64,000 nucleotides of DNA from Saccharomonospora cyanea NA-134 (GTDB lineage Bacteria > Actinomycetota > Actinomycetes > Mycobacteriales > Pseudonocardiaceae): NCBI RefSeq assembly GCF_000244975.1, contig NZ_CM001440.1:4634325-4698324 (forward strand). Reading direction: 5' to 3'. Both the position numbers and the translations under genes were made by a program. The notes beneath the pieces are model-generated. The model saw nothing but the letters and a program-made list of their open reading frames with translations, searched no databases and had not been told where the DNA came from. The first letter of the stretch is position 1; the number at the start of each line of letters is the position of its first letter. Shown here in pieces: positions 1 to 8,153 of this stretch.

Positions 1-1446
1 GGCGAGCGACTGACGTTCGCCGACGTCTCCGACCGCACCGAGTCGGTCGCGGCCTCGCTACACGCACTCGGCGTGCGCGGAGGCGACCGCGTCGCCGTGA
101 TGCTCGACAACCGGCCCGAGTTCCCCCTGCTGTGGTTGGCGCTGGCCCGGCTCGGTGCGGTGCTCGTGCCGGTCAACACCAACTACCGCGAACTCGACGG
201 CGAGCACGTGCTGGCACACTCCGGTGCGCGCTTCGCCGTCGCGGACGAGCGGTTCGTGGAGCTACTCCGCACCATCGCGCCGAGGACGTCGGTGGAGCGG
301 GTGCTGACGCCTGCCGAGTTGCCCCGAGGCACCGAGGCACCGCCGTACGAGCCCGCGCCCGAGTTGCCCACCAACATCCAGTACACCTCCGGCACCACGG
401 GAGCGCCGAAGGGTTGCGTGCTGCCGCACCGTTACTGGACCACGCTGGCGCACGGCCTCGTGTCGCACTTCCCGAACATCGCCGAGGACGACACCGTCCT
501 CACCGCGCAGCCGTTCCACTACATCGATCCGCAGTGGAATGTCGCGTTGGGACTGGCGTCCGGCGCGACCCTGGTGGTGCTCGACCGGTTCCATCCCTCG
601 ACGTTCTGGCAGAAGGTGCGGGAGCACGGCGTCACGTGGTTCTACTGCCTCGGGCTCATGCCCACGCTGCTGCTGCGTATGCCGCCCTCGGAGGCCGACC
701 GCGACCACCGGGTGCGAGCCGTCAGCGCGTCGGCCATCCCCAAGGACCTGCACGCCGAGCTGGAACGCCGCTGGGGCGTTCCGTGGTTCGAGGCGTTCGG
801 CATGACCGAGACGGGCGGTGACGTCCGCATGTACCCGGCCGACCACGACGACTGCGTCGGCACGGGCTGTCTCGGCAGGCCCGCGCCCGGCCGCGAGGTG
901 ATGATCGCCGACGACCTCGGCCGTCCGCTCCCGCGCGGCGAGGAGGGTGAGCTGCTGGTGCGCGGGGTGGGCCTCATGCACGGCTACCACGACGACCCGG
1001 AGGCCACGGCCAAGGCGTTCCGAGGCGGCTGGTTCCGCACCGGCGACGTGGCCCGGATGGACGAGCAGGGTCGCGTGTTCTACGTCGGCAGGACCAAGGA
1101 CATGATCCGCCGCAGTGGCGAGAACATCGTCGCCGACGAGGTCGAGCGCGCGCTGCAGCTCCACCCGGGTGTCCGGACCGCCGCCGTGCTGGGAGTACCG
1201 GACGAGTTGCGCGGCGAGGAGGTGAAGGCTCTCGTGGTGCTCGCCGACGGCCACGACGTCACGCCCGAGGAGCTCGCCGAGCACTGCGGCACGAAACTCG
1301 CCTACTTCAAGGTGCCGCGCTACTGGGCCTTCGTCGACTCGCTGCCGCTCACCGCGTCGGAGCGCGTGGCCAAGGGGGAGCTCCGCAAGGCAGGCGCCGA
1401 CACACCGGACGGCTCCTACGACCGGGTGGAACAGCGGTGGCGTTAG
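1..1446 (+). CDS. Acyl-CoA synthetase (AMP-forming), 5' end outside window
   Basis: An ANL-superfamily acid-CoA ligase. It would activate a carboxylic acid to its acyl-adenylate and then the CoA thioester in the cytoplasm. The reading frame is open from the first base of the window, so the N-terminus is missing. Visible motifs are the P-loop-like YTSGTTGAPKG (encoded near 382-414), the FGMTETGG motif, GWFRTGDVA, and the hinge GRTKDMIRRSGENI. The C-terminal catalytic lysine is probably the one in VAKGEL. The sequence resembles crotonobetaine/carnitine-CoA ligases (CaiC) more than long-chain FadD, but the substrate cannot be read from sequence. Its last codons overlap the downstream TetR gene, so the two are probably cotranscribed and may serve a common acyl-CoA pathway with the nearby acyl-CoA dehydrogenase. 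Confidence 0.93.
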   Translation, partial: GERLTFADVSDRTESVAASLHALGVRGGDRVAVMLDNRPEFPLLWLALARLGAVLVPVNTNYRELDGEHVLAHSGARFAVADERFVELLRTIAPRTSVERVLTPAELPRGTEAPPYEPAPELPTNIQYTSGTTGAPKGCVLPHRYWTTLAHGLVSHFPNIAEDDTVLTAQPFHYIDPQWNVALGLASGATLVVLDRFHPSTFWQKVREHGVTWFYCLGLMPTLLLRMPPSEADRDHRVRAVSASAIPKDLHAELERRWGVPWFEAFGMTETGGDVRMYPADHDDCVGTGCLGRPAPGREVMIADDLGRPLPRGEEGELLVRGVGLMHGYHDDPEATAKAFRGGWFRTGDVARMDEQGRVFYVGRTKDMIRRSGENIVADEVERALQLHPGVRTAAVLGVPDELRGEEVKALVVLADGHDVTPEELAEHCGTKLAYFKVPRYWAFVDSLPLTASERVAKGELRKAGADTPDGSYDRVEQRWR

Positions 1447-2045
1447 ACACTCGCGAGCGCGTTCGCAGGGCCGCCGTGAAACTGTTCGCGGCCAAGGGCT
1501 TCCACGGCACGGGTATCCGTGACCTCGCCCAGGAGTCCAAGCTGTCGACGGCGAGTCTGTACCACTACATGGGCTCCAAGGAGGAGCTGCTCGCCGACAT
1601 CATGCGGGACTGCCTGCGGACGTTGCTCGACTCCGCCACGGCGGAGGTCACCGGGGTCCCCGACCCGGTCGAGCGCCTTCGAAAACTCGTGAAACTGCAC
1701 GTCAGAGCCCATGCGCGCAAGCCGAGGGAGACGCGCATCGTGGACCACGAGATCCACGTCCTCACCCCCGCCGCGCGGCGGTCGGTGGTGGCGCTGCGGG
1801 ACGCTTACGAGAGCCTCTGGGCCGACGCCGTCGCCGACGGCGTGGCGTGCGGGGCGTTCACCACGGCGCATCCCGGTGTGACCCGGATCGCGTTGCTGGA
1901 GATGTGCAACGGGGTCGCGCGGTGGTACTCGCCACGCGGTTCGCTGCCACTCGACGAGCTCGCCGCGCACTACGCCGACGTGGCGCTGCGGGCCCTCGGA
2001 GCTTGCCCACAGGGCTCGGCTGAGAGACAGTCGAAGGGTGAGTGA
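1437..2045 (+). CDS. TetR/AcrR family transcriptional regulator
   Basis: A 202-residue TetR-type repressor. The N-terminal helix-turn-helix is clear (about residues 24-49, with IRDLAQESKLSTASLYHYMG), and the C-terminal ligand domain is of the usual length. The GTG start lies inside the last codons of the acyl-CoA ligase, a 10-nt overlap that suggests translational coupling. The acyl-CoA ligase and acyl-CoA dehydrogenase neighbours suggest it senses an acyl-CoA intermediate. A TetR-like palindrome upstream of the divergent-side dehydrogenase (3670-3687) is its likely target. Both points are inference. Confidence 0.92.
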   Translation: MALDTRERVRRAAVKLFAAKGFHGTGIRDLAQESKLSTASLYHYMGSKEELLADIMRDCLRTLLDSATAEVTGVPDPVERLRKLVKLHVRAHARKPRETRIVDHEIHVLTPAARRSVVALRDAYESLWADAVADGVACGAFTTAHPGVTRIALLEMCNGVARWYSPRGSLPLDELAAHYADVALRALGACPQGSAERQSKGE

Positions 2046-2364
2046 GGAAACCATCCAGCTGGAACTCAACGATGCCGGTGTCTCCCCGAGGCTTCCCCAG
2101 CCCTCGGACCCGCGCGACCGAATCCAGGACGTGCCCTACCGACCGGTGGAGTTCCGCGACGACGATCTCTCTGCCGCGTTGGAGCGCTGCGCCGGTTGGC
2201 TCCGGCAGGCCCAGCAGTGGCTCGGGGAGCCGGTGGACGTGCTCGCCGTCCACCTCGACTACGACGAACGCGACGGCTACCCCTACTACGACCTGAAGCT
2301 GTTGTGCAACGAGGAGGATCTGGCCGGTGTACCGATCGCCCTCCGGGAACAGGGCGCGAGGTAG
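2038..2364 (+). CDS. Small hypothetical protein (108 aa)
   Basis: I do not recognise this protein. It begins with GTG inside the end of the TetR gene (8-nt overlap) and so belongs to the same operon. It is acidic, with no signal peptide or membrane segment. The second half (ALERCAGWLRQAQQWLGEP to YPYYDLKLLCNEED) has amphipathic helix followed by strand character. The overlap, the actinomycete codon bias and the terminator just downstream support it as a real gene. No function is assigned. Confidence 0.7.
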   Translation: MSEETIQLELNDAGVSPRLPQPSDPRDRIQDVPYRPVEFRDDDLSAALERCAGWLRQAQQWLGEPVDVLAVHLDYDERDGYPYYDLKLLCNEEDLAGVPIALREQGAR

Positions 2365-2410
2365 CCGGACGAAGCACGACGAAAGACCGCGACGCAAGAT
2401 GAGGTGACAA

Positions 2411-2448
2411 GGACGCCGTGGGCGCGGCTCGCCCGCTCCACGGCGTCC
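2411..2448. terminator. Bidirectional hairpin terminator
   Basis: A perfect 11-bp inverted repeat (GGACGCCGTGG / CCACGGCGTCC) with a 16-nt loop. It lies between the convergent 108-aa gene and the acyl-CoA dehydrogenase. There is no U-tract, as is common in high-GC actinomycetes. Confidence 0.75.
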
Positions 2449-2464
2449 CCGCGGCCGCTGCCCG

Positions 2465-3634
2465 TCAGCCCAGAGTGCCGCCCACCTTCACGTGCCCCTT
2501 GAGCAGGTTGCGAGCGATGGTGCGGCGCTGGATCTCGTCGGTGCCCTCGTAGATGCGCAGCAGGCGCAACTCGCGGTACCAGCGCTCCACCGGCAGCTCC
2601 CTGGTGTAGCCCATGCCGCCGTGGATCTGCAGCACGCGGTCCACGATCTCGTTGGCCTTCTGGCCGCCGTACAGCTTCGCGATCGACTGCGCGTGCCGGG
2701 AGTCCAGGCCCGAGTCGACCTGCCACGCGGCGTGGAGCACCAGCCAGCGCAGCGCCTCGATCTCCACGCCCGAGTCCGCGATCATCCACTGGATCGCCTG
2801 CCGGTCGGCGAGGGGAGCGCCGAAGGTCTCGCGCGTGTTGGCGTGTTCGATGGCCATCGACAGCAGTCGTTCGCACGACCCGATGGCACGGGCGGGCAGC
2901 AGGTAGCGACCCCGGCCGATCCACTGCATGGCGAGCGCGAAGCCCTGGCCGACCTCACCGAGGACCTGGCTGTCGGGCACGCGCACGTCCTCGAAGACCA
3001 GCGAGGCGGGGCCCCACTCGCCCATCGTGTCGATGTACTCCGACCGCCATCCCATGTCACGGTCGACGAGGAAACACGTCACACCGCCGTTCGCGCCCTT
3101 CTCGGGGTCGGTGACGGCGAAGACCATGGCGAAGTCGGCCTCGTTGCCACCGGTGATGAAGGTCTTCTCCCCGTTGATCACCCAGTCGGAGCCGTCCCTG
3201 CGCGCGGTGGTGCGGATGGCCTTGGCGTCGGAACCCGCGCCGGGCTCGGTGATGGCGAAGCAGGACCTGCGCGTGCCCTCGATGGTGGGCAGCAGGTAGC
3301 GCTCCTTCTGCTCGTCGTTGGCGTGGAAGAGGATGTTGTCCGCCGAACCGCCGAAGCTGAACGGGACGAACGTGCGGCCGAGTTCGGCCTCCAGCAGCGC
3401 CGTCATGACGGCCGACAGGCCCATGCCGCCGTACTCGGGCGGGGTCTGGACCCCCCAGAACCCGGACTTCTTCGCCTTCTGACGCAGTTCGGTCAGCTCG
3501 TCGGCGGTGAGGCCGGGCTGGTGAGCGCGCTCCCGGCGCAGCACCTCCTGTTCGAGAGGCAGGAGTTCCCGCTGCACGAACGTCCGGACCCAGTCACGGA
3601 TCTGACGCTCCTCGTCACTCAGGCTGAAATCCAT
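2465..3634 (-). CDS. Acyl-CoA dehydrogenase
   Basis: A 389-residue FAD-dependent acyl-CoA dehydrogenase that oxidises an acyl-CoA to the 2-enoyl-CoA. It shows the family signatures CFAITEPGAGSD near the middle and the C-terminal GGMGYTRELPVERWYRELR stretch. The catalytic-base glutamate is in YEGTDEIQ (about E363). The length is normal for the family. The gene stands alone on the minus strand, convergent with the TetR operon. An 18-bp palindrome lies 36 nt upstream of the start and suggests TetR-type control. Confidence 0.95.
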   Translation of the reverse strand: MDFSLSDEERQIRDWVRTFVQRELLPLEQEVLRRERAHQPGLTADELTELRQKAKKSGFWGVQTPPEYGGMGLSAVMTALLEAELGRTFVPFSFGGSADNILFHANDEQKERYLLPTIEGTRRSCFAITEPGAGSDAKAIRTTARRDGSDWVINGEKTFITGGNEADFAMVFAVTDPEKGANGGVTCFLVDRDMGWRSEYIDTMGEWGPASLVFEDVRVPDSQVLGEVGQGFALAMQWIGRGRYLLPARAIGSCERLLSMAIEHANTRETFGAPLADRQAIQWMIADSGVEIEALRWLVLHAAWQVDSGLDSRHAQSIAKLYGGQKANEIVDRVLQIHGGMGYTRELPVERWYRELRLLRIYEGTDEIQRRTIARNLLKGHVKVGGTLG

Positions 3635-3669
3635 CGGCTCAAGCTCCCTAGGACGACACTGTCAAGCTG

Positions 3670-3687
3670 ACTAAGCGATTGCTTAGT
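3670..3687. promoter_or_regulatory. TetR-type operator upstream of acyl-CoA dehydrogenase
   Basis: Perfect palindrome ACTAAGC-GATT-GCTTAGT, an 18-bp site with 7-bp arms, located just upstream of the dehydrogenase start. Its form resembles operators of TetR regulators of fatty-acid and sterol degradation in actinobacteria. The regulator encoded at 1437 is the nearest candidate. Confidence 0.65.
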
Positions 3688-3785
3688 TCGCACGGTAGCG
3701 CAAGGACGACCTTGGCGGCAGCCCCCTCGCCACTTAGATTGGGTCCGACCGGATCGCCCACCGGGTCTTAGGGGGACAGACACAC

Positions 3786-4493
3786 ATGACCGACTGCGCC
3801 GTGTGGTGGTCGGAGCCGATCACCGAGACGCCGACCGCGCTGGCCCTGCTCGACCCGGCCGAGCACCAGCGCTACGGCGCCTACCGGAAGACCGAGGACC
3901 GCCTCCGGTTCCTCACGGGACGGGTGCTCGCCAAGACCGTCGCGGGTCTGCGGCTGGGCCTTCGCCCCGAGGATGTCCACTTCGACGCCACCTGCTCGGA
4001 CTGCGGCAGGCAGCACGGCCCCGTGCGGGTCCCCGGCGCCGCGCTACGGCTGTCCATCTCCCACGCGGGTGAGCGCATCGGCGTGGCCGCCACCTCGGGC
4101 GAACCGGTGGGGCTCGACGTGGAGGCCACGCGGCGCAACGCCGACGACTCCCTGATCTCCTACGCCCTCGCCGAGGCCGAACAGGCGACCCTGCCCTCCG
4201 ACCCGGCGAAACGCGCCCAGGCGTTCTTCGTGTTCTGGACTCGCAAGGAAGCGCTCATGAAGGCCACCGGACGCGGCCTGCGCATCCCGCTGCAGTCGCT
4301 GGTCCTGTCGAGCGCGGAGGAACCCGCCCGCCTGCTCTCCTCGCAGGACGGCTCGCTCTCCCCCGCCACCACCCGTATGGCCGACCTCGACCCCGGCCAG
4401 GGTTACCGCGCGGCCGTGGCGGTCATCACCACGGGCGAGATCGACGTCACCGAGCACTGGTGGCGCCAAGAAGCCGGACTCGACGGACAATAG
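3786..4493 (+). CDS. 4'-phosphopantetheinyl transferase (Sfp type)
   Basis: A 235-residue Sfp/Gsp-type enzyme. It transfers phosphopantetheine from CoA to the serine of carrier proteins of NRPS, PKS or fatty acid synthases. Visible family motifs are LRLSISHAG (about residues 87-95), GLDVE (Mg-binding D111 and E113) and WTRKEALMKATGRGL (W151, E155). The length matches the Sfp class, not the short AcpS class. It lies 39 bp upstream of an isochorismate synthase on the same strand. That pairing recalls siderophore loci, but no synthetase gene is present here. Confidence 0.93.
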   Translation: MTDCAVWWSEPITETPTALALLDPAEHQRYGAYRKTEDRLRFLTGRVLAKTVAGLRLGLRPEDVHFDATCSDCGRQHGPVRVPGAALRLSISHAGERIGVAATSGEPVGLDVEATRRNADDSLISYALAEAEQATLPSDPAKRAQAFFVFWTRKEALMKATGRGLRIPLQSLVLSSAEEPARLLSSQDGSLSPATTRMADLDPGQGYRAAVAVITTGEIDVTEHWWRQEAGLDGQ

Positions 4494-4532
4494 GGGCGAG
4501 GAGCGGGAACGACGACGGAAAGGGGGCCGGGC

Positions 4533-5693
4533 GTGACCGGGCGAAGCCCCCTGGACCTTCTCTCGGATTACCGGCGCGGAGACTTCTTCCTCGCGACCGA
4601 GGAGCGCACGCTTCTCGGCCGGGGCGTCCACACCACGGTGTGCGACGCCGACGAGTTCGCACTCGCCGAGCGCGTGCGGACGGTTTTGCGCGGGGACCGT
4701 GAGGACACCGTCGGCGGTCCCCGGATCGCCGTGGGTGCGTTGCCGTTCCACAGCGACGCCGCCACCCCGGGCCACATCGTCGTTCCGGCGGAGACGCACG
4801 TCACCGGATCCGTCCACCCGGAAGCCGCGTGGTCGCCCCGGCGGAGGATGCGGGCTCCCTCCACGATCCGCCCGGTGCCCGAGCCCGCGCAGCACACGAA
4901 GGCCGTCGCCGCGGCCGTCACGGCACTGGAAGAGCGGAACCTGCGCAAGGTGGTGCTGGCCCGCGCCCTCGACGTCGAGCTCGGCGCCCCCGCGCGGCCG
5001 GAGGACGTGCTGCACAACCTCGTCGTGGACAACGAACGCGGCTACACCTTCGCCGCCGAACTGCCGAACGGCAGGACGCTGCTCGGCGCGAGCCCGGAGC
5101 TGCTGCTGTCCCGACGCGGCGGGACCGTGGTGTCGCACCCACACGCCGGGTCGGCCCCCCGGTCGGCGGACCCCAACACCGACGCGGAACACGCACAGGC
5201 CCTGCTCGTGTCCCGCAAGGACCACTTCGAGCACGCGGTGCTCACCGAAGCCATCGTGGAGACGCTGCGGCCCTACTGCCGGCGGCTGACGGTGCCGTCC
5301 CGCCCCACGCTGGTGTCCACGCCCACCATGTGGCACCTCGGCACCACCATCACGGGGGAGCTGTCGGACCCCGACGTCACCGCCCTGCACCTCGCCGCCG
5401 CCCTGCACCCGACCCCCGCCATCTGTGGCACACCGACATCGTCGGCACGGCAGCTCGTCACCGAACTGGAGGAGTTCGACCGCGGCTACTACGCAGGCAC
5501 GGTCGGCTGGGTGGATGCGGAGGGCGACGGCGAGTGGGCCGTGTCGATCCGTTGTGCCGAGGTGGCGGAGCAGTCGCTACGGCTGTACGCGGGCGGCGGG
5601 ATCGTGCCGGAATCCGATCCGAAAGCGGAACTGGAGGAAACCTCGGCCAAGTTCGCGACGTTGTTGCGCGCGATGGGCCTGTCCCAGGAGTGA
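4533..5693 (+). CDS. dhbC: Isochorismate synthase
   Basis: A 386-residue chorismate-binding enzyme that isomerises chorismate to isochorismate. Its motifs are those of the EntC/DhbC group: the HAGSAPR segment (AGSARR type, not the anthranilate-synthase form), AALHPTPAICGTP, the GYYAGTVGWVD turn, and the C-terminal AGGGIVPESDPKAELEE with Mg-binding acidic residues. The GTG start follows a GAAAGGGGG ribosome site. The product could feed dihydroxybenzoate or salicylate siderophores, or menaquinone. No DHB-AMP ligase, isochorismatase or men gene is visible nearby. The upstream phosphopantetheinyl transferase favours a siderophore role, but I see no iron box in front of the pair. Confidence 0.9.
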   Translation: MTGRSPLDLLSDYRRGDFFLATEERTLLGRGVHTTVCDADEFALAERVRTVLRGDREDTVGGPRIAVGALPFHSDAATPGHIVVPAETHVTGSVHPEAAWSPRRRMRAPSTIRPVPEPAQHTKAVAAAVTALEERNLRKVVLARALDVELGAPARPEDVLHNLVVDNERGYTFAAELPNGRTLLGASPELLLSRRGGTVVSHPHAGSAPRSADPNTDAEHAQALLVSRKDHFEHAVLTEAIVETLRPYCRRLTVPSRPTLVSTPTMWHLGTTITGELSDPDVTALHLAAALHPTPAICGTPTSSARQLVTELEEFDRGYYAGTVGWVDAEGDGEWAVSIRCAEVAEQSLRLYAGGGIVPESDPKAELEETSAKFATLLRAMGLSQE

Positions 5694-5728
5694 CGCCGGC
5701 CAAGCGGCTGGTCGGCGCTCGGTCTTCT

Positions 5729-5750
5729 CGCCTCGCCGTCGAGGCGTCTT
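5729..5750 (+). terminator. Rho-independent-like terminator after isochorismate synthase
   Basis: A 7-bp stem CGCCTCG / CGAGGCG around a CCGT tetraloop, followed by TCTTTC. It lies 35 nt after the stop codon. A second weak inverted repeat (GCGCTG...CAGCGC, about 5756-5782) sits next to the stop of the convergent mIHF gene and may serve that strand. Confidence 0.6.
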
Positions 5751-5781
5751 TCACGCGCTGAGGGCCGTCACGCCCCAGCGC

Positions 5782-6093
5782 TCACTTCAGAGCGTTGATG
5801 AGGGCTTCCCGCTGGCGGTCACCCAGGCCCGCGGCCCTGCGGTCGGGGTCGATGCCCGCCTGCTCCATCAGAGCCGTGACCTTCACCTGGCCGAGCCCCG
5901 GCACGGCCTTCAGCAGTTGCACCACCTTCGTCTTGCCGACGGTCTTGTCGTCCTTGGCCCGGTTGAGCACCGTCTCGATGCTCTCCTTGCCCGACTTGAT
6001 GTTGGCCAGCAGCTCGGACCGCGCCTTCCTGGCTTCGGCGGCCTTGGCGAGCGCCTCGGCCCGCTGCTCCGGGGTCAAGGTGGGAAGTGGCAA
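5782..6093 (-). CDS. mihF: Integration host factor, actinobacterial type (mIHF)
   Basis: A 103-residue nucleoid-associated protein of the mIHF/sIHF family. It has the charged N-terminal helix (LTPEQRAEALAKAAEARKAR) and the S13-like helix-two-turns-helix DNA-binding core (VPGLGQVKVTALMEQAGI). It ends with the family hallmark RRAAGLGDRQREAL. It is unrelated to E. coli IhfA/B. The best start is a TTG preceded by GAAAGGA at 8-nt spacing. No ATG or GTG fits the family's N-terminus. In the actinobacteria I know, mihF lies in pyrF-mihF-gmk-rpoZ. Here it sits alone between isochorismate synthase and an acyl-CoA synthetase, so it may be a second copy. Confidence 0.93.
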   Translation of the reverse strand: MPLPTLTPEQRAEALAKAAEARKARSELLANIKSGKESIETVLNRAKDDKTVGKTKVVQLLKAVPGLGQVKVTALMEQAGIDPDRRAAGLGDRQREALINALK

Positions 6094-6389
6094 CGTAGTG
6101 ATCCTTTCGTGCTTTGTCGAACACCGCGTGCACGCGGCGGCGGACCGACAGCGACGCCGTCGCGTGAAGCCGCGACGAGGCCGTCCAGGTCCTGGATCTC
6201 AGTAAACGCCAAGTACGACGTGGACGCGAAACCGACACGCGAGGTTTCCCCGACCGGGCCACGCCCTGATCACGACGGGTGTCGAAACCACAACGGTGAG
6301 CACAGTTGGGCGCTGCGCACAAGCCCCGAACGTGCGGTGCGCACTACAGTCGCCTCAACCCGGATCCTCGACCTACAGCGGGAGCCTCA
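6094..6389. promoter_or_regulatory. Divergent promoter region of mihF and acyl-CoA synthetase
   Basis: A 296-bp non-coding stretch between divergent genes. It is less GC-rich than the genes, especially around 6200-6300, and must hold both promoters. I cannot place -10/-35 boxes with confidence. A repeated TGCGCAC motif (near 6313 and 6336) is visible but weak. Confidence 0.4.
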
Positions 6390-8012
6390 ATGTTGAGCAC
6401 GATGCAGGACGACCAGCTGTCGTTGGCCCAGCTACTGCGGCACGGCGCGCGCATGCACGGCGGCACCGAGGTGGCCACCTGGACCGGCACCGGTTCGAGG
6501 AGGACGACGTTCGACCAGGCTGCCAGGCGTGCGGCCCAGCTCGCCCACGCGCTGCGTGAGCTCGGTGTCACGGGGGACCAGCGCGTCGGCACGTTCATGT
6601 GGAACAACGCCGAACACCTGGAGTGCTACCTGGCCGTGCCCGCGATGGGCGCCGTGCTGCACACCCTCAACATCCGGCTGTTTCCCGAGCAACTGACCTA
6701 CGTGGCGAACCATGCGGAGGACCACGTCGTCGTGGTGGACGGCTCGCTGCTGCCGCTGTTCGCCAAGCAACTGCCCGAGATGAGGACCGTCAGGCACGTG
6801 ATCGTGGCGAACGGGGACGCCGCCGCGCTCGAGGCTCCGGCGGGCGTCACCGTGCACTCCTACGAGGAGCTGCTGGCAGGCAGGCCGGAGACCTTCGACT
6901 GGCCCGAGATCGACGAACGCTCCGCCGCCGCCATGTGCTACACCTCCGGCACCACGGGAGAACCCAAGGGCGTCGTCTACTCCCACCGCTCGATCTGGCT
7001 GCACTCCATGCAGAGCTGCATGACCGACACGATGCGGCTGACCGACGCGGACAAGGCGCTCGTCATCGTGCCGATGTTCCACGTGCTGTCGTGGGGCATG
7101 CCGTACGCGGCGTTCATGACCGGGACGTCGATGGTGCTGCCCGACCGGTTCCTGCAGCCGGGTCCGATCGCGGAGATCCTCGCCGCGGAGAAGCCGACGT
7201 TCGCCGGGGCCGTGCCCACGATCTGGCAGGGCCTGCTGCAGCACCTCGACGCCAACCCGCAGGACATCTCGCACCTGCGTGAGGTCGTGGTGGGAGGTTC
7301 GGCCGCGCCGCCCGCCATGATGCACGCGTTCGAGGAGCGCTACAACGTGTCCGTGGTGCACGCGTGGGGCATGACCGAGACCTCCCCGCTGGGCAGCGTG
7401 GCAAGGCCGCCGTCGTCGGCGAAGGGCGAGGAGGCCTGGCGTTACCGCTACACGCAGGGTCGCTTCCCCGCGGCCGTCAAGGCTCGGCTCGTGGACGACG
7501 ACGGCAACGAGGTGCCGTGGGACGGCGAGAGCGTCGGCGAACTCGAGGTGAAGGGGCCGTGGATCGCGGGCTCCTACTACAAGGCCGACGATTCCGACAA
7601 GTTCCACGACGGGTGGCTGCGCACCGGTGACGTCGGCAAGATCACCCCGGACGGTTACCTGACGCTCACGGACCGGGCCAAGGACGTCATCAAGTCCGGA
7701 GGCGAGTGGATCTCGTCCGTGGACCTGGAGAACGCGGTGATGGCGCACCCGGCGGTGGCCGAGGCCGCGGTGATCGGCGTGCCGGACGAGAAGTGGGACG
7801 AGCGGCCGCTCGTCGCGGTGGTCGTGAGGGAAGGCGAGCAGGTGACGGCGGAGGAGCTCAGGGAGTTCCTCGCGGACAAGGTCGCCAAGTGGCAACTCCC
7901 CGAGAACTGGACGTTCGTGGCCGAGGTACCGAAGACCAGCGTCGGCAAGTTCGACAAGAAGCGGCTCCGGGCCGCCCATGCCGAGGGGAAGCTGGACGTC
8001 GCGCACTTCTAG
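6390..8012 (+). CDS. Long-chain acyl-CoA synthetase (FadD type)
   Basis: A 540-residue AMP-forming fatty acid-CoA ligase. It contains YTSGTTGEPKGVVYSHRS, the HAWGMTETSPLG motif, GWLRTGDVG, and LTDRAKDVIKSGGEWISS followed by VPKTSVGKFDKKRLR with the catalytic lysine. This is the complete domain order of medium/long-chain ligases. The ATG chosen has GGGAG 6 nt upstream. A 28-codon upstream extension is open but has no ribosome site and no family similarity. It is monocistronic, with a strong hairpin after the stop. Confidence 0.95.
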   Translation: MLSTMQDDQLSLAQLLRHGARMHGGTEVATWTGTGSRRTTFDQAARRAAQLAHALRELGVTGDQRVGTFMWNNAEHLECYLAVPAMGAVLHTLNIRLFPEQLTYVANHAEDHVVVVDGSLLPLFAKQLPEMRTVRHVIVANGDAAALEAPAGVTVHSYEELLAGRPETFDWPEIDERSAAAMCYTSGTTGEPKGVVYSHRSIWLHSMQSCMTDTMRLTDADKALVIVPMFHVLSWGMPYAAFMTGTSMVLPDRFLQPGPIAEILAAEKPTFAGAVPTIWQGLLQHLDANPQDISHLREVVVGGSAAPPAMMHAFEERYNVSVVHAWGMTETSPLGSVARPPSSAKGEEAWRYRYTQGRFPAAVKARLVDDDGNEVPWDGESVGELEVKGPWIAGSYYKADDSDKFHDGWLRTGDVGKITPDGYLTLTDRAKDVIKSGGEWISSVDLENAVMAHPAVAEAAVIGVPDEKWDERPLVAVVVREGEQVTAEELREFLADKVAKWQLPENWTFVAEVPKTSVGKFDKKRLRAAHAEGKLDVAHF

Positions 8013-8031
8013 GTGCCTTTCGACACCATCC

Positions 8032-8077
8032 CGACGACGGCCACCCTCGCGACCGCCGCGTGAGGTGGCCGTCGTCG
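8032..8077. terminator. Hairpin terminator after acyl-CoA synthetase
   Basis: A perfect 14-bp stem (CGACGACGGCCACC / GGTGGCCGTCGTCG) with an 18-nt loop, 20 nt downstream of the stop codon. Confidence 0.8.
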
Positions 8078-8153
8078 TTCGGACCGCCCGAAACCGTCGG
8101 ACCGACGAGAGATGATCAACTCGTCAGGCACGAGGGAAAGGAGCGGTCCGACG

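Noticed and set aside
262-1284. 340-codon minus-strand frame opposite the first acyl-CoA ligase
   Set aside because: It is an antisense shadow with no recognisable motif. The ligase on the other strand shows all family signatures.
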